This document shows, piece by piece, positions 1 to 8,394 of a stretch of DNA of 45,571 nucleotides. Numbering within the stretch: position 1 is the stretch's first letter; each line of letters begins with the position of its first letter. The stretch comes from Candidatus Wolbachia massiliensis (lineage in GTDB: Bacteria > Pseudomonadota > Alphaproteobacteria > Rickettsiales > Anaplasmataceae). The stretch lies in contig NZ_CP061738.1 of assembly GCF_014771645.1 (NCBI RefSeq), positions 713,373 through 758,943 of the forward strand. Reading direction: 5' to 3'. The notes below the pieces were generated by a model. The model was not told the DNA's origin. It saw nothing but the letters and a program-made list of their open reading frames with translations, and searched no databases. A program made the position numbers and the translations under genes.

Positions 1-137
1 GTCTTATGAGATACCACCGTGGTCAAGCATGGACTACTTGGATGACATCATAAGGAGCACTGGAAAAAGTGAGTTACTGGTTCTTTATGCAAATAATAGT
101 TATACGAGCAGTTTATTTACTTTAAAATAAAATTTAC

Positions 138-166
138 TTGACACATTTTTGCAGCTCTATTATACT
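138..166 (+). promoter_or_regulatory. Consensus sigma70 promoter
   Basis: TTGACA (138-143) and TATACT (161-166) are separated by exactly 17 bases, a near-perfect housekeeping promoter pointing right. No ordinary gene follows within 600 bases, so it probably drives a short RNA or the 5' remnant of a lost gene. Seen in sequence; activity is inferred. Confidence 0.65.
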
Positions 167-364
167 AGTGGTGAGGGTATTTTAGGATCCGAAATTTATC
201 TTCGCTTGCAAGCTTCTCAACTCAACAATAAAACTAGTAAAAAGTGTATTCTTCAGTGTATGCAGCATGCTTAATTTCTGTCGTACGTGCACTGCACTTT
301 TGCTGGATCTTTTCTTTATAGGAGGTTCATCATGTCTACAATTTTAAATTACGCATATCGTTAG
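167..364 (+). other. Candidate leader or small RNA with an 11-codon mini-ORF
   Basis: Downstream of the 138-166 promoter lies about 160 bases able to fold: AAAAGTG near 238 can pair with CACTTTT near 295, and CAGTG near 255 with CACTG just inside it. At 320-325 a full Shine-Dalgarno AGGAGG precedes ATG at 332, opening a reading frame of only ten residues (MSTILNYAYR) that stops at 364. The stop coincides with the start of repeat-like sequence, so this may be the 5' end of a gene cut off by a repeat insertion, a leader peptide, or a small RNA. No family is recognised. Confidence 0.35.
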
Positions 365-500
365 CTTAAGCATAAAAAAAACAAATGGCGCCTTTGGTTT
401 TTCACACTAGATCGTAAAATAGCTAAGACTACTGTAGGGTTTTTTTGCCTTTTTCACCATTTAGTAAATTTCTTAAATATTTGTGACTGAGATCCCGCTG
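365..500 (+). repeat. Partial single unit of the dispersed 440-bp repeat
   Basis: The segment around 447-490 (TTTGCCTTTTTCACC, then TTAGTAAATTTCTTAAATAT) matches the end of the repeat copies at 35757-36195 and 26928-27380, including the adjoining GAGATCCCGCTGCGG at 36210-36225. Only one of the two internal units of the full element is present. Bases 500-812 have no gene; they hold two further repeats described separately. Confidence 0.6.
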
Positions 501-540
501 CGGGATGACGAAATAAACCTTAAACGGTGTCATGCCAGAC

Positions 541-630
541 TGGCATCCAGTCTTTCCATAAAATGTTATATTTTAACATAAAACAGCTACTTTTATACTC
601 ACCAATTTAATAAAATTCCTAGATCCCAGT
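541..630. repeat. 90-bp dispersed repeat, copy 1
   Basis: Bases 541-630 match 7461-7550 in the same orientation with two differences by eye. Both copies sit between short inverted motifs (CTGGCATCCAG on the left, GATCCCAGT on the right), giving a MITE-like outline without coding capacity. Confidence 0.8.
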
Positions 631-651
631 GTCTGGCCTCCGAGTAGGCTC

Positions 652-739
652 AAATTGTAATATTCGTACAATTGTGCCTAAAGTAACTGGAATGACATCT
701 CTCTGATAAGCCAAAATTGTAATGTTCATACAGTTGTGC
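652..739. repeat. 26-bp direct repeat pair
   Basis: Bases 652-677 and 714-739 are near-identical 26-mers (core AATTGTAATATTCGTACA against AATTGTAATGTTCATACA). The TTCGTACA core also forms the ends of the 7342-7630 inverted repeat, so it belongs to a wider repeat family. The pair lies just upstream of ddl. Confidence 0.6.
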
Positions 740-812
740 ATAGTTCGTTAGTTATAGAATTTTTCGAAGCATTTTTTCTATTGAAGACAAAAGCATTTTT
801 TATATATGCTAT

Positions 813-1856
813 ATGGAAAAATATAGAGTGCTTATGGTTCCAACTATAGCAATTTTAAGTGGTGGATTCTCTCGTGAAAGAGAAATATCGCTTATGAGTG
901 GAAGAGCAGTAAAGAAGGCGCTTAATAGCCTCTCATATAATGTAATAGAAATAGATGTTGATAGCAACATTGCTGAAAAGCTTAGAGAAATCAATCCTGA
1001 CCTTGCCTTTATTGCCCTGCATGGACCTTACGGTGAAGATGGTTGCATTCAAGGTTTATTGGAGATTTTAGGTATAAAATATACACACTCTGGAGTTATG
1101 GCTTCGGCTGTTGCTATGAATAAAGCAATGTCTAAACGCATATTCCAATCTCTCGATATTGACATTCCAAAAGGTTATGTAATTAGTCGAGAAGATGTAC
1201 TAAAAAATAACATTCAAATTAATTATCCGTATGTTTTAAAACCAATTAACGAAGGCTCAAGCATTGGAGTGCATATAATCCTTTCGCATGAGGATTATTT
1301 AAGATTAAAGAGCATGCTCGATGTTATTCTAGCGCATGACCAGGGAAAAGGGGAGTGGATCCCAAGCTACTTGGATGACAAGGAAGGAGCCACTTGGATG
1401 ATAAGAGATTTGATGATCATAGAAGAATATATACCAGGCATAGAGTTACATACGGCTGTATTGCTGGATGAAGCAATAGGTACTATGGAAATAAGACCAA
1501 AAAATAAATTCTACGATTATGAAGCAAAATATACAGATGGGTTTGCAGAGCATATATTTCCTGCTGAAATCCCTAATAATATATATAAAATGACTTTGGA
1601 ACATGCGTTGAAAGTTCATCAATTTTTAGGATGCAAAACTATTTCTCGCTCAGATTTTCGTTATAATCCTAAGGATAATACTCTTAAAATGCTTGAGATT
1701 AATACACACCCAGGTTTTACCGAGTTATCATTAGTGCCAGAAATTGCAAAATTAACAAAGGGAATCGATTTTAACGAATTAGTTAAAATCATTGTTGAAG
1801 ATAGTTTGCAGTATAAGGATATTAGAGACCGAGTCGATGTTGAGCAATGTTACTAG
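813..1856 (+). CDS. ddl: D-alanine--D-alanine ligase
   Basis: Cytoplasmic ATP-grasp enzyme joining two D-alanines for peptidoglycan or lipid II precursor synthesis. The N-terminal lobe has GGFSREREISLMSG (about 17-30) and LHGPYGEDG (about 69-77); the ATP-grasp part has PYVLKPINEGSSIGV and LMIIEEYIPG, and the metal-binding end shows LEINTHPGFTELS. The usual family length is 300-330; this one has 347 residues because about 32 residues (168-199) are encoded by palindromic repeat DNA, described separately. ATG 813 is used; ATG 834 is an alternative that fits the family start about as well, and neither has a clear ribosome site. The gene runs into ftsQ with a 20-base overlap, the usual division/cell-wall pairing. 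Confidence 0.95.
   Translation: MEKYRVLMVPTIAILSGGFSREREISLMSGRAVKKALNSLSYNVIEIDVDSNIAEKLREINPDLAFIALHGPYGEDGCIQGLLEILGIKYTHSGVMASAVAMNKAMSKRIFQSLDIDIPKGYVISREDVLKNNIQINYPYVLKPINEGSSIGVHIILSHEDYLRLKSMLDVILAHDQGKGEWIPSYLDDKEGATWMIRDLMIIEEYIPGIELHTAVLLDEAIGTMEIRPKNKFYDYEAKYTDGFAEHIFPAEIPNNIYKMTLEHALKVHQFLGCKTISRSDFRYNPKDNTLKMLEINTHPGFTELSLVPEIAKLTKGIDFNELVKIIVEDSLQYKDIRDRVDVEQCY
1314..1410 (+). repeat. Palindromic-repeat insertion inside ddl
   Basis: The stretch contains TGGATCCCA followed by AGCTACTTGGATGACA, the same words as in the carB insertion (25201-25230). Inside it AGCTACTTGGATGACAAG is followed by a near copy, AGCCACTTGGATGATAAG. It is read in frame and adds roughly 30 residues between two conserved Ddl blocks. 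The exact ends are estimated from where family similarity stops. Confidence 0.6.
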
Positions 1857-2595
1857 AAGCCAAAAGAGTTTTCTGCGCAAGTGTGCTTTAGTTATTATAA
1901 CAGCACTCTTCCTTACGTTAGTACTCTATAGTTCACTTGATAAAATCACAAGTCGACTCAATTACTATCTCACTTGGTGTAATGATCATGTATCTAGCCT
2001 ACTACTCAGCAGTGGATTTTCAATCGATAAAGTAATTGTTACTGGCAACAAATTTACAAATAAGGAGGAAATTTTAAATTTGGTGGATAAAACGCAACCA
2101 ATTATATATGTGTCTCTCTCACAACTTGCTGACAGCATACAATCCGTAAGCAAATGGATGAAACACGTAAGAATTTATAGAATTTTGCCCAATACTCTGT
2201 ATATTGATGTAGAGGAACACAAACCTTTTGCGCTTTGGAAAGATGGTAACAAAATTTCGGTAATTGATTCCGCAGGTAAAGTGATTATAGATGACTATCC
2301 GATGGATAATCTTATTGTAATCACAGGGCAAAACTCGTTATCAAACCTAAAATTCGTTAAAGATATATTAGAAAACAAAATCCAATTAAGTAGCCATATT
2401 TCTTCCTGCGCTTACGTAGGGAATAGGAGATGGAACATAACACTTGATAATGGTCCTACAGTAAAATTGCCTGAGGATAATCCTTACAGTGCATGGGATT
2501 ATTTAAATCACTTGCAAAGTACAACTGATTTTACTGTCAGCGATTGGAGTATAATTGATATGCGTATTACCGATAAAATTTTTGTAAAAAGATAG
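1837..2595 (+). CDS. ftsQ: Cell division protein FtsQ
   Basis: Single-pass inner-membrane protein of the divisome that recruits FtsL/FtsB. A short cytoplasmic N-terminus is followed by a membrane helix (LVIITALFLTLVLYSSL, about residues 17-34), a POTRA domain beginning IDKVIVTGNKFTNKEEIL, and the FtsQ beta domain with HKPFALWKDGNKISVID. The ATG at 1837 is chosen because it puts the membrane helix close to the N-terminus; an earlier in-frame ATG at 1792 would overlap ddl by 65 bases. About 252 residues, normal for the family. Translation is probably coupled to ddl. Confidence 0.9.
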   Translation: MLSNVTRSQKSFLRKCALVIITALFLTLVLYSSLDKITSRLNYYLTWCNDHVSSLLLSSGFSIDKVIVTGNKFTNKEEILNLVDKTQPIIYVSLSQLADSIQSVSKWMKHVRIYRILPNTLYIDVEEHKPFALWKDGNKISVIDSAGKVIIDDYPMDNLIVITGQNSLSNLKFVKDILENKIQLSSHISSCAYVGNRRWNITLDNGPTVKLPEDNPYSAWDYLNHLQSTTDFTVSDWSIIDMRITDKIFVKR

Positions 2596-2631
2596 TAATG
2601 TGTATAATTATAGATAATTTTTACAATAACC

Positions 2632-3339
2632 ATGAAACTAGGCGTTAACGTTGACCATGTTGCAACTCTTCGCAATGCACGTGGAACCTACTATCCAAAC
2701 CCATTGAAAGCAGCAGGAATAGCTATTGATGCAGGAGCAGATTTTATCACTGCGCATTTACGAGAAGATAGAAGACATATTAGGGATGAAGACGTATTTA
2801 ATCTGAAAAGAAACATTAATACTGATTTGAATCTTGAAATTGCAGCCACAGAAGAAATGCTTAGAATAGCAAAAGAAGTAAAACCCTATTCGATTAATAT
2901 AGTACCAGAAAAAAGAGAAGAATTAACAACCGAAGGTGGTTTGGATATCATTAACATGCACAGCAAGCTTTCTAGTATAATAGAGGGAATGCATAGCACT
3001 GATATAAAGGTCTCACTGTTTATCAATCCAGATATTAATCAACTAAAATATCTTGAGAAGTTAGAGGTCAAACCTGACATAATAGAAATTCACACAGGAG
3101 ATTACTGTGATAACCCATCAGAAGAAAAATTACAATTAATTACTAACGCTGCAGAGTATATCAATAAATTAGGAATAGAATGCCATGCAGGGCATGGCAT
3201 AACTTATGAACACGTTAAAAGGATAAGAGAAATACCTCACATCTCAGCTCTTAACATAGGTCACTCTTTAATCAGTGAAGCCATATTTTATGGCTTACAC
3301 AGAGTAGTAAAAACAATGAAAATGACAATATCTAACTAA
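2632..3339 (+). CDS. pdxJ: Pyridoxine 5'-phosphate synthase
   Basis: TIM-barrel enzyme that condenses 3-amino-2-oxopropyl phosphate with 1-deoxyxylulose 5-phosphate, the last ring-forming step of the DXP-dependent vitamin B6 route. The N-terminus [17 protein letters not shown], the phosphate-binding region [14 protein letters not shown] and the C-terminal GHGITYEHV and LNIGHSLI are family signatures. At 235 residues it is full length. It starts 36 bases after ftsQ and may share its transcript. Its 3' end overlaps the convergent HU-like gene by 8 bases. Confidence 0.96.
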   Translation: MKLGVNVDHVATLRNARGTYYPNPLKAAGIAIDAGADFITAHLREDRRHIRDEDVFNLKRNINTDLNLEIAATEEMLRIAKEVKPYSINIVPEKREELTTEGGLDIINMHSKLSSIIEGMHSTDIKVSLFINPDINQLKYLEKLEVKPDIIEIHTGDYCDNPSEEKLQLITNAAEYINKLGIECHAGHGITYEHVKRIREIPHISALNIGHSLISEAIFYGLHRVVKTMKMTISN

Positions 3340-3643
3340 CTACTGCTTTTTCCTTTTCATTTAAAATACTTAAAAGAGTTTGACTCGCTTTAAATTTCAC
3401 TCTCGTCTTTTGAGGAACAGTCATGATTTCACCGCTCTGAGGATTACGACATTGTTTCTCCTGACTTATAGCAGTAGCAAATGTCCCCACCCCATGTAGG
3501 CGTATTTCACCTTTCGTATTCAACTCACCTTTTATTATTTGCATAAATGCATCATGAATCTTGCCCAAATCAGATTTAGTTATATCTATACTCTGATTAG
3601 AACAATCCTCTTTTAATTGTTTTACTATATCTTCTTTACTCAT
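3332..3643 (-). CDS. HU/IHF-family DNA-binding protein
   Basis: Small dimeric nucleoid protein that bends DNA. The 103 residues include the beta-arm signature region [22 protein letters not shown] with the arm-tip RNPQSG, and an N-terminal helical pair. The arm has cysteine and glutamine where HU usually has basic residues, so its specificity may differ, and the sequence does not decide between HU and an IHF subunit. It is transcribed toward pdxJ, which it overlaps by 8 bases at the 3' ends. Confidence 0.9.
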   Translation of the reverse strand: MSKEDIVKQLKEDCSNQSIDITKSDLGKIHDAFMQIIKGELNTKGEIRLHGVGTFATAISQEKQCRNPQSGEIMTVPQKTRVKFKASQTLLSILNEKEKAVVS

Positions 3644-3787
3644 AAATTACCCTAAATATTGAAAAATTACATAAACAGCATATTATGTCCGTATTGATAG
3701 TTAACTAAATTTATCATGAAAATAGAATATATCATACGTTTTTTTAAACATTTGTATAACATTTACAAAAAAAACACTACAAAATAA

Positions 3788-4234
3788 TTATCTCTTAGAA
3801 AATTGACATTTTTTCCGAGCTTTGTGTTGACCATATTTTTTACGCTCAACAACACGTGAATCTCGTGTTAAGAACCCCTTCTTACGTAATATAGAATATA
3901 GGTCTTGGCTTATTTTACTTAAAGCCCTACTTATTCCATGAGCTAAGGCACCTGCTTGACCAGATAGTCCTCCCCCTTTTATAGTTGCAAATACATCATA
4001 TTTATCCAACATGGATGTTACAACAAGTGGCATTCTCACTATTTGGCACACTGATTCTCTCTTAAAGTAATCCAGTAACTTGTCTTTTTGATTAACATTG
4101 AACTTCCCACTTCCTGGTTTTATCCATACCCTTGCTGAGGATTCTTTTCGTCGGCCTGTAGCATATAAACGACCAAGCGAATCAATCTCCAACTTAGTTG
4201 CTTTTTCTGGTTGATTTATTACAGAATTTTCCAT
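3788..4234 (-). CDS. rpsI: 30S ribosomal protein S9
   Basis: Component of the small-subunit head whose basic C-terminal tail reaches the P-site tRNA. Diagnostic features are [14 protein letters not shown] near the N-terminus, [19 protein letters not shown] in the middle and the terminal [13 protein letters not shown]. The 148 residues include a short N-terminal extension before the core, usual in alphaproteobacteria. It follows rplM by 10 bases on the minus strand, the conserved L13-S9 operon. The last residues SKR are the invariant tail. Confidence 0.97.
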   Translation of the reverse strand: MENSVINQPEKATKLEIDSLGRLYATGRRKESSARVWIKPGSGKFNVNQKDKLLDYFKRESVCQIVRMPLVVTSMLDKYDVFATIKGGGLSGQAGALAHGISRALSKISQDLYSILRKKGFLTRDSRVVERKKYGQHKARKKCQFSKR

Positions 4235-4244
4235 TTTTACTCCA

Positions 4245-4703
4245 TTACTTTTTATTTTTACGGTTTAAAGAAGCAAAATCTATCTTTTCAGGTTGCTGTC
4301 CTTGATGTTTATGCTCTGGACCAGAATAAACGTATAAATTCCTAAAACGCTTACGTGCCATAGGACCATCATCAAGCATTCTTTTCACTGCCATTTCTAT
4401 TACACGCTCAGGAAATTTACCACTTAAAATATTGCCCGGAGTATTTTTTTTCAAACCACCAGGATAACCCGTATGCTTATAGTAAATTTTCTCTTTGAGT
4501 TTCTTTCCGGTAAAACGCACCTTCTCTGCGTTGATGATAATTATATTATCACCACAATCCATATGAGGTGTATACTCGGGCTTATGCTTCCCACGTAATA
4601 GCGTTGCTACAAATGCTGCAAGTCTTCCTACCACTAGTCCTTCTGCATCTATGATAAACCACTTTTTACTGATTTGTTTCTCTTTTAAGAAAAAAGTCTT
4701 CAT
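4245..4703 (-). CDS. rplM: 50S ribosomal protein L13
   Basis: Early-assembly large-subunit protein. [15 protein letters not shown], the block [16 protein letters not shown], and [14 protein letters not shown] are the family signatures; GMLPK-type sequence is replaced by [18 protein letters not shown]. The 152 residues are full length. First gene of the rplM-rpsI operon, with a good promoter at 4729-4758. Confidence 0.97.
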   Translation of the reverse strand: MKTFFLKEKQISKKWFIIDAEGLVVGRLAAFVATLLRGKHKPEYTPHMDCGDNIIIINAEKVRFTGKKLKEKIYYKHTGYPGGLKKNTPGNILSGKFPERVIEMAVKRMLDDGPMARKRFRNLYVYSGPEHKHQGQQPEKIDFASLNRKNKK

Positions 4704-4728
4704 TACTTTAATTAAACAATAGTAAGCT

Positions 4729-4758
4729 ATAATACACTTAATTTCTCAATAGTGTCAA
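4729..4758 (-). promoter_or_regulatory. Promoter of the rplM-rpsI operon
   Basis: On the minus strand TTGACA (4753-4758) and TATTAT (4729-4734) are 18 bases apart, 26 bases upstream of the rplM start codon. It lies in the divergent space between rplM and the TolC-like gene. Confidence 0.6.
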
Positions 4759-4833
4759 CAATATTAGTTATTGATTACTGAAGCAATTTATGCTAGTAAT
4801 TTAGCTACACAGCAAATATACATAGGGAATAGA

Positions 4834-6078
4834 ATGTTTCGGTTGATTATTACGTTTGCAGCCATTTTTAGTACTATAAGTTGCTACGCAATCGATTTAG
4901 AAGAAGCTATAGGTAAGGCTGTTAAAAATAGCTCAAAAATAAAATCTCAATTTTATCAATACAAAAGCGTAGAAAAACAACTAAAATCTTCTGGATTAGC
5001 TGGTTTTTTGCCTGACGTTAGCTTGCAATATAACTTTGATAGCAGTTTCAATGTTATTAACGATTCATCAATCCCTGGAAAACGCCTTACATTGAGTCAG
5101 AGAGTAATAGATGGTGGTGGTACTTTCGCTACATTTAGCCGATCGAGTCACCTTCTCAAAGCAGAAAAAACACGGTTTCAACAGTTCAAACAAGAACTTG
5201 CACTTAATGCTGTGAAAGCATATGTTGACGTTCTACGAAGGAGAGAAATATTAAAGCTTGGAGAGCATAAAGAACACGTTTCTTTGGAAAACTTATCGGC
5301 AATGAAAAAACGCTTTTCTCTTGGAGAAGTAACTAACGCTGAAGTTTCACTAGCAAAAGCAAAATTTTCATCTTCAGTATCGGAAAGAATTGATGCTGAA
5401 GGCAAATTAAAATTAGCAAACATTGCTTACCTTCACCTGATTGGTGAAGATCCTGATGAACTTTCTGAAGCAAATGATAAATTACCTTCCGTTCCAGAAC
5501 TAAATGAATGTTTACAATTAGCAAGAACCAACAATTTATCTCTAAAAGCAGCAGTTCATCAAAAAAGAGCAGCCGGAATGGAAGTGATCGCTGAAACCTC
5601 AAAGTGGCTTCCTTCTTTGAACCTTAGTGTAAGTACATATCTTAATCGGAACGAAGACAGTACGTCCTGGTTAGAGAAGATGTTAGGAACGGCTCATGTT
5701 GTCTTTGCTCTTGATATTCCGATTTTCAAAAGAGGAACAAATGCTTTTAGTATCAGGAGAGCTAAAATGGATGCAAAAAAATCCACTTATGATTACTATG
5801 AAATAGCAAAAAATATAGAAAAAGAAGTTGTTAATGCTTGGAATAATGTGTTGACGGCAAAGGCTGTCATTAAAGCAAGTCAAGAGGCTGAAAAAGCAGC
5901 AGCTCTAGCGTTGGAAGGAGTCGAGCAAGAAGTAAACTTAAATTTAAAGAGTATAACTGACCTTTTATACACCGAAGATACGTTATTTAAAGCACGTTCG
6001 GACTTAGTTGAAGCAAAAAGCAATTATGTGATTAGTGTTTATAATTTGCTTTTTATAATAAATAATATAAATCTCTAA
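4834..6078 (+). CDS. tolC: TolC-family outer membrane efflux protein
   Basis: Outer-membrane channel with a periplasmic alpha-barrel, serving type I secretion and drug efflux; in Rickettsiales it pairs with HlyB/HlyD-type exporters elsewhere. From ATG 4834 the protein starts with a signal peptide (MFRLIITFAAIFSTISCYA), followed by two repeated outer-membrane-efflux domains: helices around LEEAIGKAVKNSSKIKSQ and NNLSLKAAVHQKRAAG, and strands such as LTLSQRVIDGGGTFATFSR and VVFALDIPIFKRGTNAF. A TTG at 4771 in the same frame would place 21 extra residues before the signal peptide and is less likely. 414 residues, slightly short for TolC. Confidence 0.88.
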   Translation: MFRLIITFAAIFSTISCYAIDLEEAIGKAVKNSSKIKSQFYQYKSVEKQLKSSGLAGFLPDVSLQYNFDSSFNVINDSSIPGKRLTLSQRVIDGGGTFATFSRSSHLLKAEKTRFQQFKQELALNAVKAYVDVLRRREILKLGEHKEHVSLENLSAMKKRFSLGEVTNAEVSLAKAKFSSSVSERIDAEGKLKLANIAYLHLIGEDPDELSEANDKLPSVPELNECLQLARTNNLSLKAAVHQKRAAGMEVIAETSKWLPSLNLSVSTYLNRNEDSTSWLEKMLGTAHVVFALDIPIFKRGTNAFSIRRAKMDAKKSTYDYYEIAKNIEKEVVNAWNNVLTAKAVIKASQEAEKAAALALEGVEQEVNLNLKSITDLLYTEDTLFKARSDLVEAKSNYVISVYNLLFIINNINL

Positions 6079-6097
6079 ATTTAATGGTATTAGCACT

Positions 6098-6679
6098 ATG
6101 AATAATGAACAAAGCAATCAATCTGTAAAAGACATCCTAGAAGATATAAAAAAAGCTATATCTGGCAAAAATGCAAGTGATGATGCAGTGAAAGCAGAGG
6201 AAAAGAAGGAAGATGATGATGTGCTTTATCTCGAGGATGAATATTTGGAAGATTCAGAAGAAAATAGTCAAGAGAAGAATAGCGAAGAAGAAGATATCAA
6301 CAATGAGGATCAAAGTGAAGAAATGACTTTCAATAATACCCAATTTAACAGTCATAGTTACGACTTAGGAAAAGAAAAAAATGTTCATTTGCAGCATAAC
6401 GTCCAAATTAGTAATAACAAAGTAGATAACAGTGATTCACAAGCGCAAAGTAATGATAATCTAATTCTAAAAGAAAATATGGAGGAGATTAAAGCATTGC
6501 TTGAAAAAATGCAAAATGAATTACAGCATAAACAACAAAGAAAAGTAAACCTTACCGTTGAAGAATTGGTTACATCTCTTTTAAAACCTCAGTTGTCGGA
6601 ATGGCTAAATAAGTATCTACACACACTAGTGAAAGAAGTAGTTGAAAAAGAGCTCAAAGATATAATCAGTAATAAGTGA
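6098..6679 (+). CDS. PopZ-like (DUF2497) polar organising protein
   Basis: The C-terminal 45 residues (LTVEELVTSLLKPQLSEWL, then LVKEVVEKELKDII) match the helical assembly domain of alphaproteobacterial PopZ/DUF2497 proteins. PopZ forms polar networks that tether the chromosome and cell-cycle regulators in Caulobacter; whether this one does is inference. The N-terminus SVKDILEDIKKAISG is the short partner-binding helix, and the middle (about 30-80) is a highly acidic, disordered linker, the layout of PopZ. 193 residues. It begins 20 bases after the TolC-like gene and its TGA stop is overlapped by a GTG that may be the original start of rlmE. Confidence 0.75.
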   Translation: MNNEQSNQSVKDILEDIKKAISGKNASDDAVKAEEKKEDDDVLYLEDEYLEDSEENSQEKNSEEEDINNEDQSEEMTFNNTQFNSHSYDLGKEKNVHLQHNVQISNNKVDNSDSQAQSNDNLILKENMEEIKALLEKMQNELQHKQQRKVNLTVEELVTSLLKPQLSEWLNKYLHTLVKEVVEKELKDIISNK

Positions 6680-6779
6680 TTTTTATAGGGTATCAGCAAT
6701 AAAAACTAGAGTAAAAACAGCTAAAGGTAGAAAATTATCTTCAACAAAGTGGCTACATCGTCATTTAAATGACCAATAC

Positions 6780-7334
6780 GTGCAAAAAACTAACAAAGAT
6801 GGTTATAGGTCACGCTCGGCATATAAGTTAATAGAAATAGATAATAAATTTAAATTACTCCAAGAAGGGCAGAGAATTATTGATCTTGGTGCCTCTCCTG
6901 GTGGATGGTCACAAGTTGCATCTCAGAAAGGTGCAACTGTAGTTGCTATTGATATAAAGCCAGTAAACACGATTAATGGAGTAGAATACATACAATGTAA
7001 TATTATCAGTGAGCTTGAAATTTTAAAAGAAAGGTTCAAAGATCAAAAGTTTGATGTAATTTTATCTGATATGGCTCCAGAATCTTGTGGCTTAAAATCG
7101 TTGGATCACATCAGGATTATGCTTCTATGTGAAGCAGCATTAAATCTTGCAAAGCATTTCCTAAATCATGGTGGCAAGTTTGTAGTAAAGATTTTTCAAG
7201 GAGAGTCTGATAAAAATTTCTGCAATGAATTAAAAAAAGTGTTCAAAACAGTAAAATACTTCAAACCAAAATCAAGTAGATCTGAATCTTCAGAAATGTA
7301 TTTAGTAAGTTTAGGTTTTACTGGTCATCCGTAG
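6780..7334 (+). CDS. rlmE: 23S rRNA 2'-O-methyltransferase RlmE (FtsJ/RrmJ)
   Basis: Methylates the 2'-OH of U2552 in the ribosomal A loop with S-adenosylmethionine. The SAM site is DLGASPGGWSQVA; the catalytic K-D-K-E set is visible as the lysine of SRSAYKL, the aspartate of SDMAPESCG, the lysine of GKFVVKIFQGE and the glutamate in SSEMYLVSLGF. The only usable start in frame is GTG 6780, yet the 37 codons before it read like the family N-terminus (SSTKWLHRHLNDQYVQ) and contain no ATG, GTG or TTG. The true protein therefore either starts upstream at a rare codon or has lost its first residues by an indel near 6685. The active site is complete either way. Confidence 0.88.
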   Translation: MQKTNKDGYRSRSAYKLIEIDNKFKLLQEGQRIIDLGASPGGWSQVASQKGATVVAIDIKPVNTINGVEYIQCNIISELEILKERFKDQKFDVILSDMAPESCGLKSLDHIRIMLLCEAALNLAKHFLNHGGKFVVKIFQGESDKNFCNELKKVFKTVKYFKPKSSRSESSEMYLVSLGFTGHP

Positions 7335-7341
7335 AGAAAAC

Positions 7342-7630
7342 CCATAGCTGTACGAACATTTGTTTCTGTTCAGGTGCCACACAACAGATGGTGTCATCCC
7401 AGTACACAACTATACGAACATTTGTTTTGCTAAGGTCAACAAATGGTGTCATGGAAGTACTGGCATCCAGTCTTTCTATAAAATGTTGTATTTTAACATA
7501 AAACAGCTACTTTTATACTCACCAATTTAATAAAATTCCTAGATCCCAGTACTGGGATGATACTATTATAGAGTGAACCAATGTTGGGCAATGACACCGC
7601 CTGCTAATTGCTATGTTCGTACAGCTATGG
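7342..7630. repeat. Repeat block bounded by a perfect 17-bp inverted repeat
   Basis: Bases 7342-7358 (CCATAGCTGTACGAACA) are the exact reverse complement of 7614-7630. Between them is the second copy of the 90-bp repeat (7461-7550) and further fragments with TACGAACATTTGTT (7351-7364, 7412-7425). The block fills the gap between the convergent rlmE and ccmB and has no coding potential. It looks like a non-autonomous element or a nest of them. Confidence 0.7.
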
Positions 7631-7640
7631 AGAAAGCCTT

Positions 7641-8288
7641 CTAATCCTGCTCCACCGCAAATTTTAATGCCATATGAGCAGCTATAGTGCTATTAACTAT
7701 TAAAATGGCAAAAATTAAAGCGGTAACAAGTAATATATGAACATTCAAGGATAAATTTTCAAACTGAACCAATAATTTAAAATATATAAAAGTTGGCATC
7801 ACAATTGGCAGAACAAGAATTTGCGATATTCCCGATGCTAAGTTATTTCGACCAATCATTAACGCATTTCCGGTAGCTGAGACATTAACTACTACCAGCG
7901 TATTAAGTAGTAAAGATAAGCCCACTGCTATTGAGTACTCAATACTACTACCTAGAACTATAAAGTTGAATATGGAAGAAATCACTGAAATCGGCAATCC
8001 AAACAATAACCAGTGGGCAAAAATTTCATAAGCAATTATAAACTTAGAAGAAAGTGGTTGTATGAAGATTTGCTCTAATATTCCGTCATAATAATCAGAA
8101 ACAAATAAATTACTCGTAGAAATTTGCAAAACGAATGTGGCACATATCCATGTTAACGCTAATGTGACCTCTTGCTTATTGCTGTTTTCAAGTGTAAATG
8201 AAGAGAGGCTTAACATTATAATAAAAATACATATTATGTAGATAAAACTCTTGTTACCTACCACTAACTTTCTTACCGAGCCAATCAT
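7641..8288 (-). CDS. ccmB: Haem exporter subunit CcmB
   Basis: Membrane subunit of the CcmABCD ABC transporter used in system I cytochrome c maturation. The 215 residues form six hydrophobic segments, and SDYYDGILEQIFIQPLSS and VFAHW-like EIFAHWLLFGLPISVISS are CcmB features (family length about 220). It is alone here; the ATPase CcmA must lie elsewhere, as is usual in Rickettsiales where ccm genes are scattered. It is divergent from the DksA-like gene. Confidence 0.88.
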   Translation of the reverse strand: MIGSVRKLVVGNKSFIYIICIFIIMLSLSSFTLENSNKQEVTLALTWICATFVLQISTSNLFVSDYYDGILEQIFIQPLSSKFIIAYEIFAHWLLFGLPISVISSIFNFIVLGSSIEYSIAVGLSLLLNTLVVVNVSATGNALMIGRNNLASGISQILVLPIVMPTFIYFKLLVQFENLSLNVHILLVTALIFAILIVNSTIAAHMALKFAVEQD

Positions 8289-8394
8289 ACTAGGCTTTTA
8301 AATGTTTATTATAAATTATAGTGTTTACTTTGAGGTAGTATAATTTCTTATTCATGAATTATACAGATTTTATTATCTAATTAATAATGTAATT

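Noticed and set aside
361-410. Terminator-like palindrome AAATGGCGCCTTTGG with T run
   Set aside because: It is part of the repeat copy, has almost no loop and imperfect arms, so it is not called a terminator.
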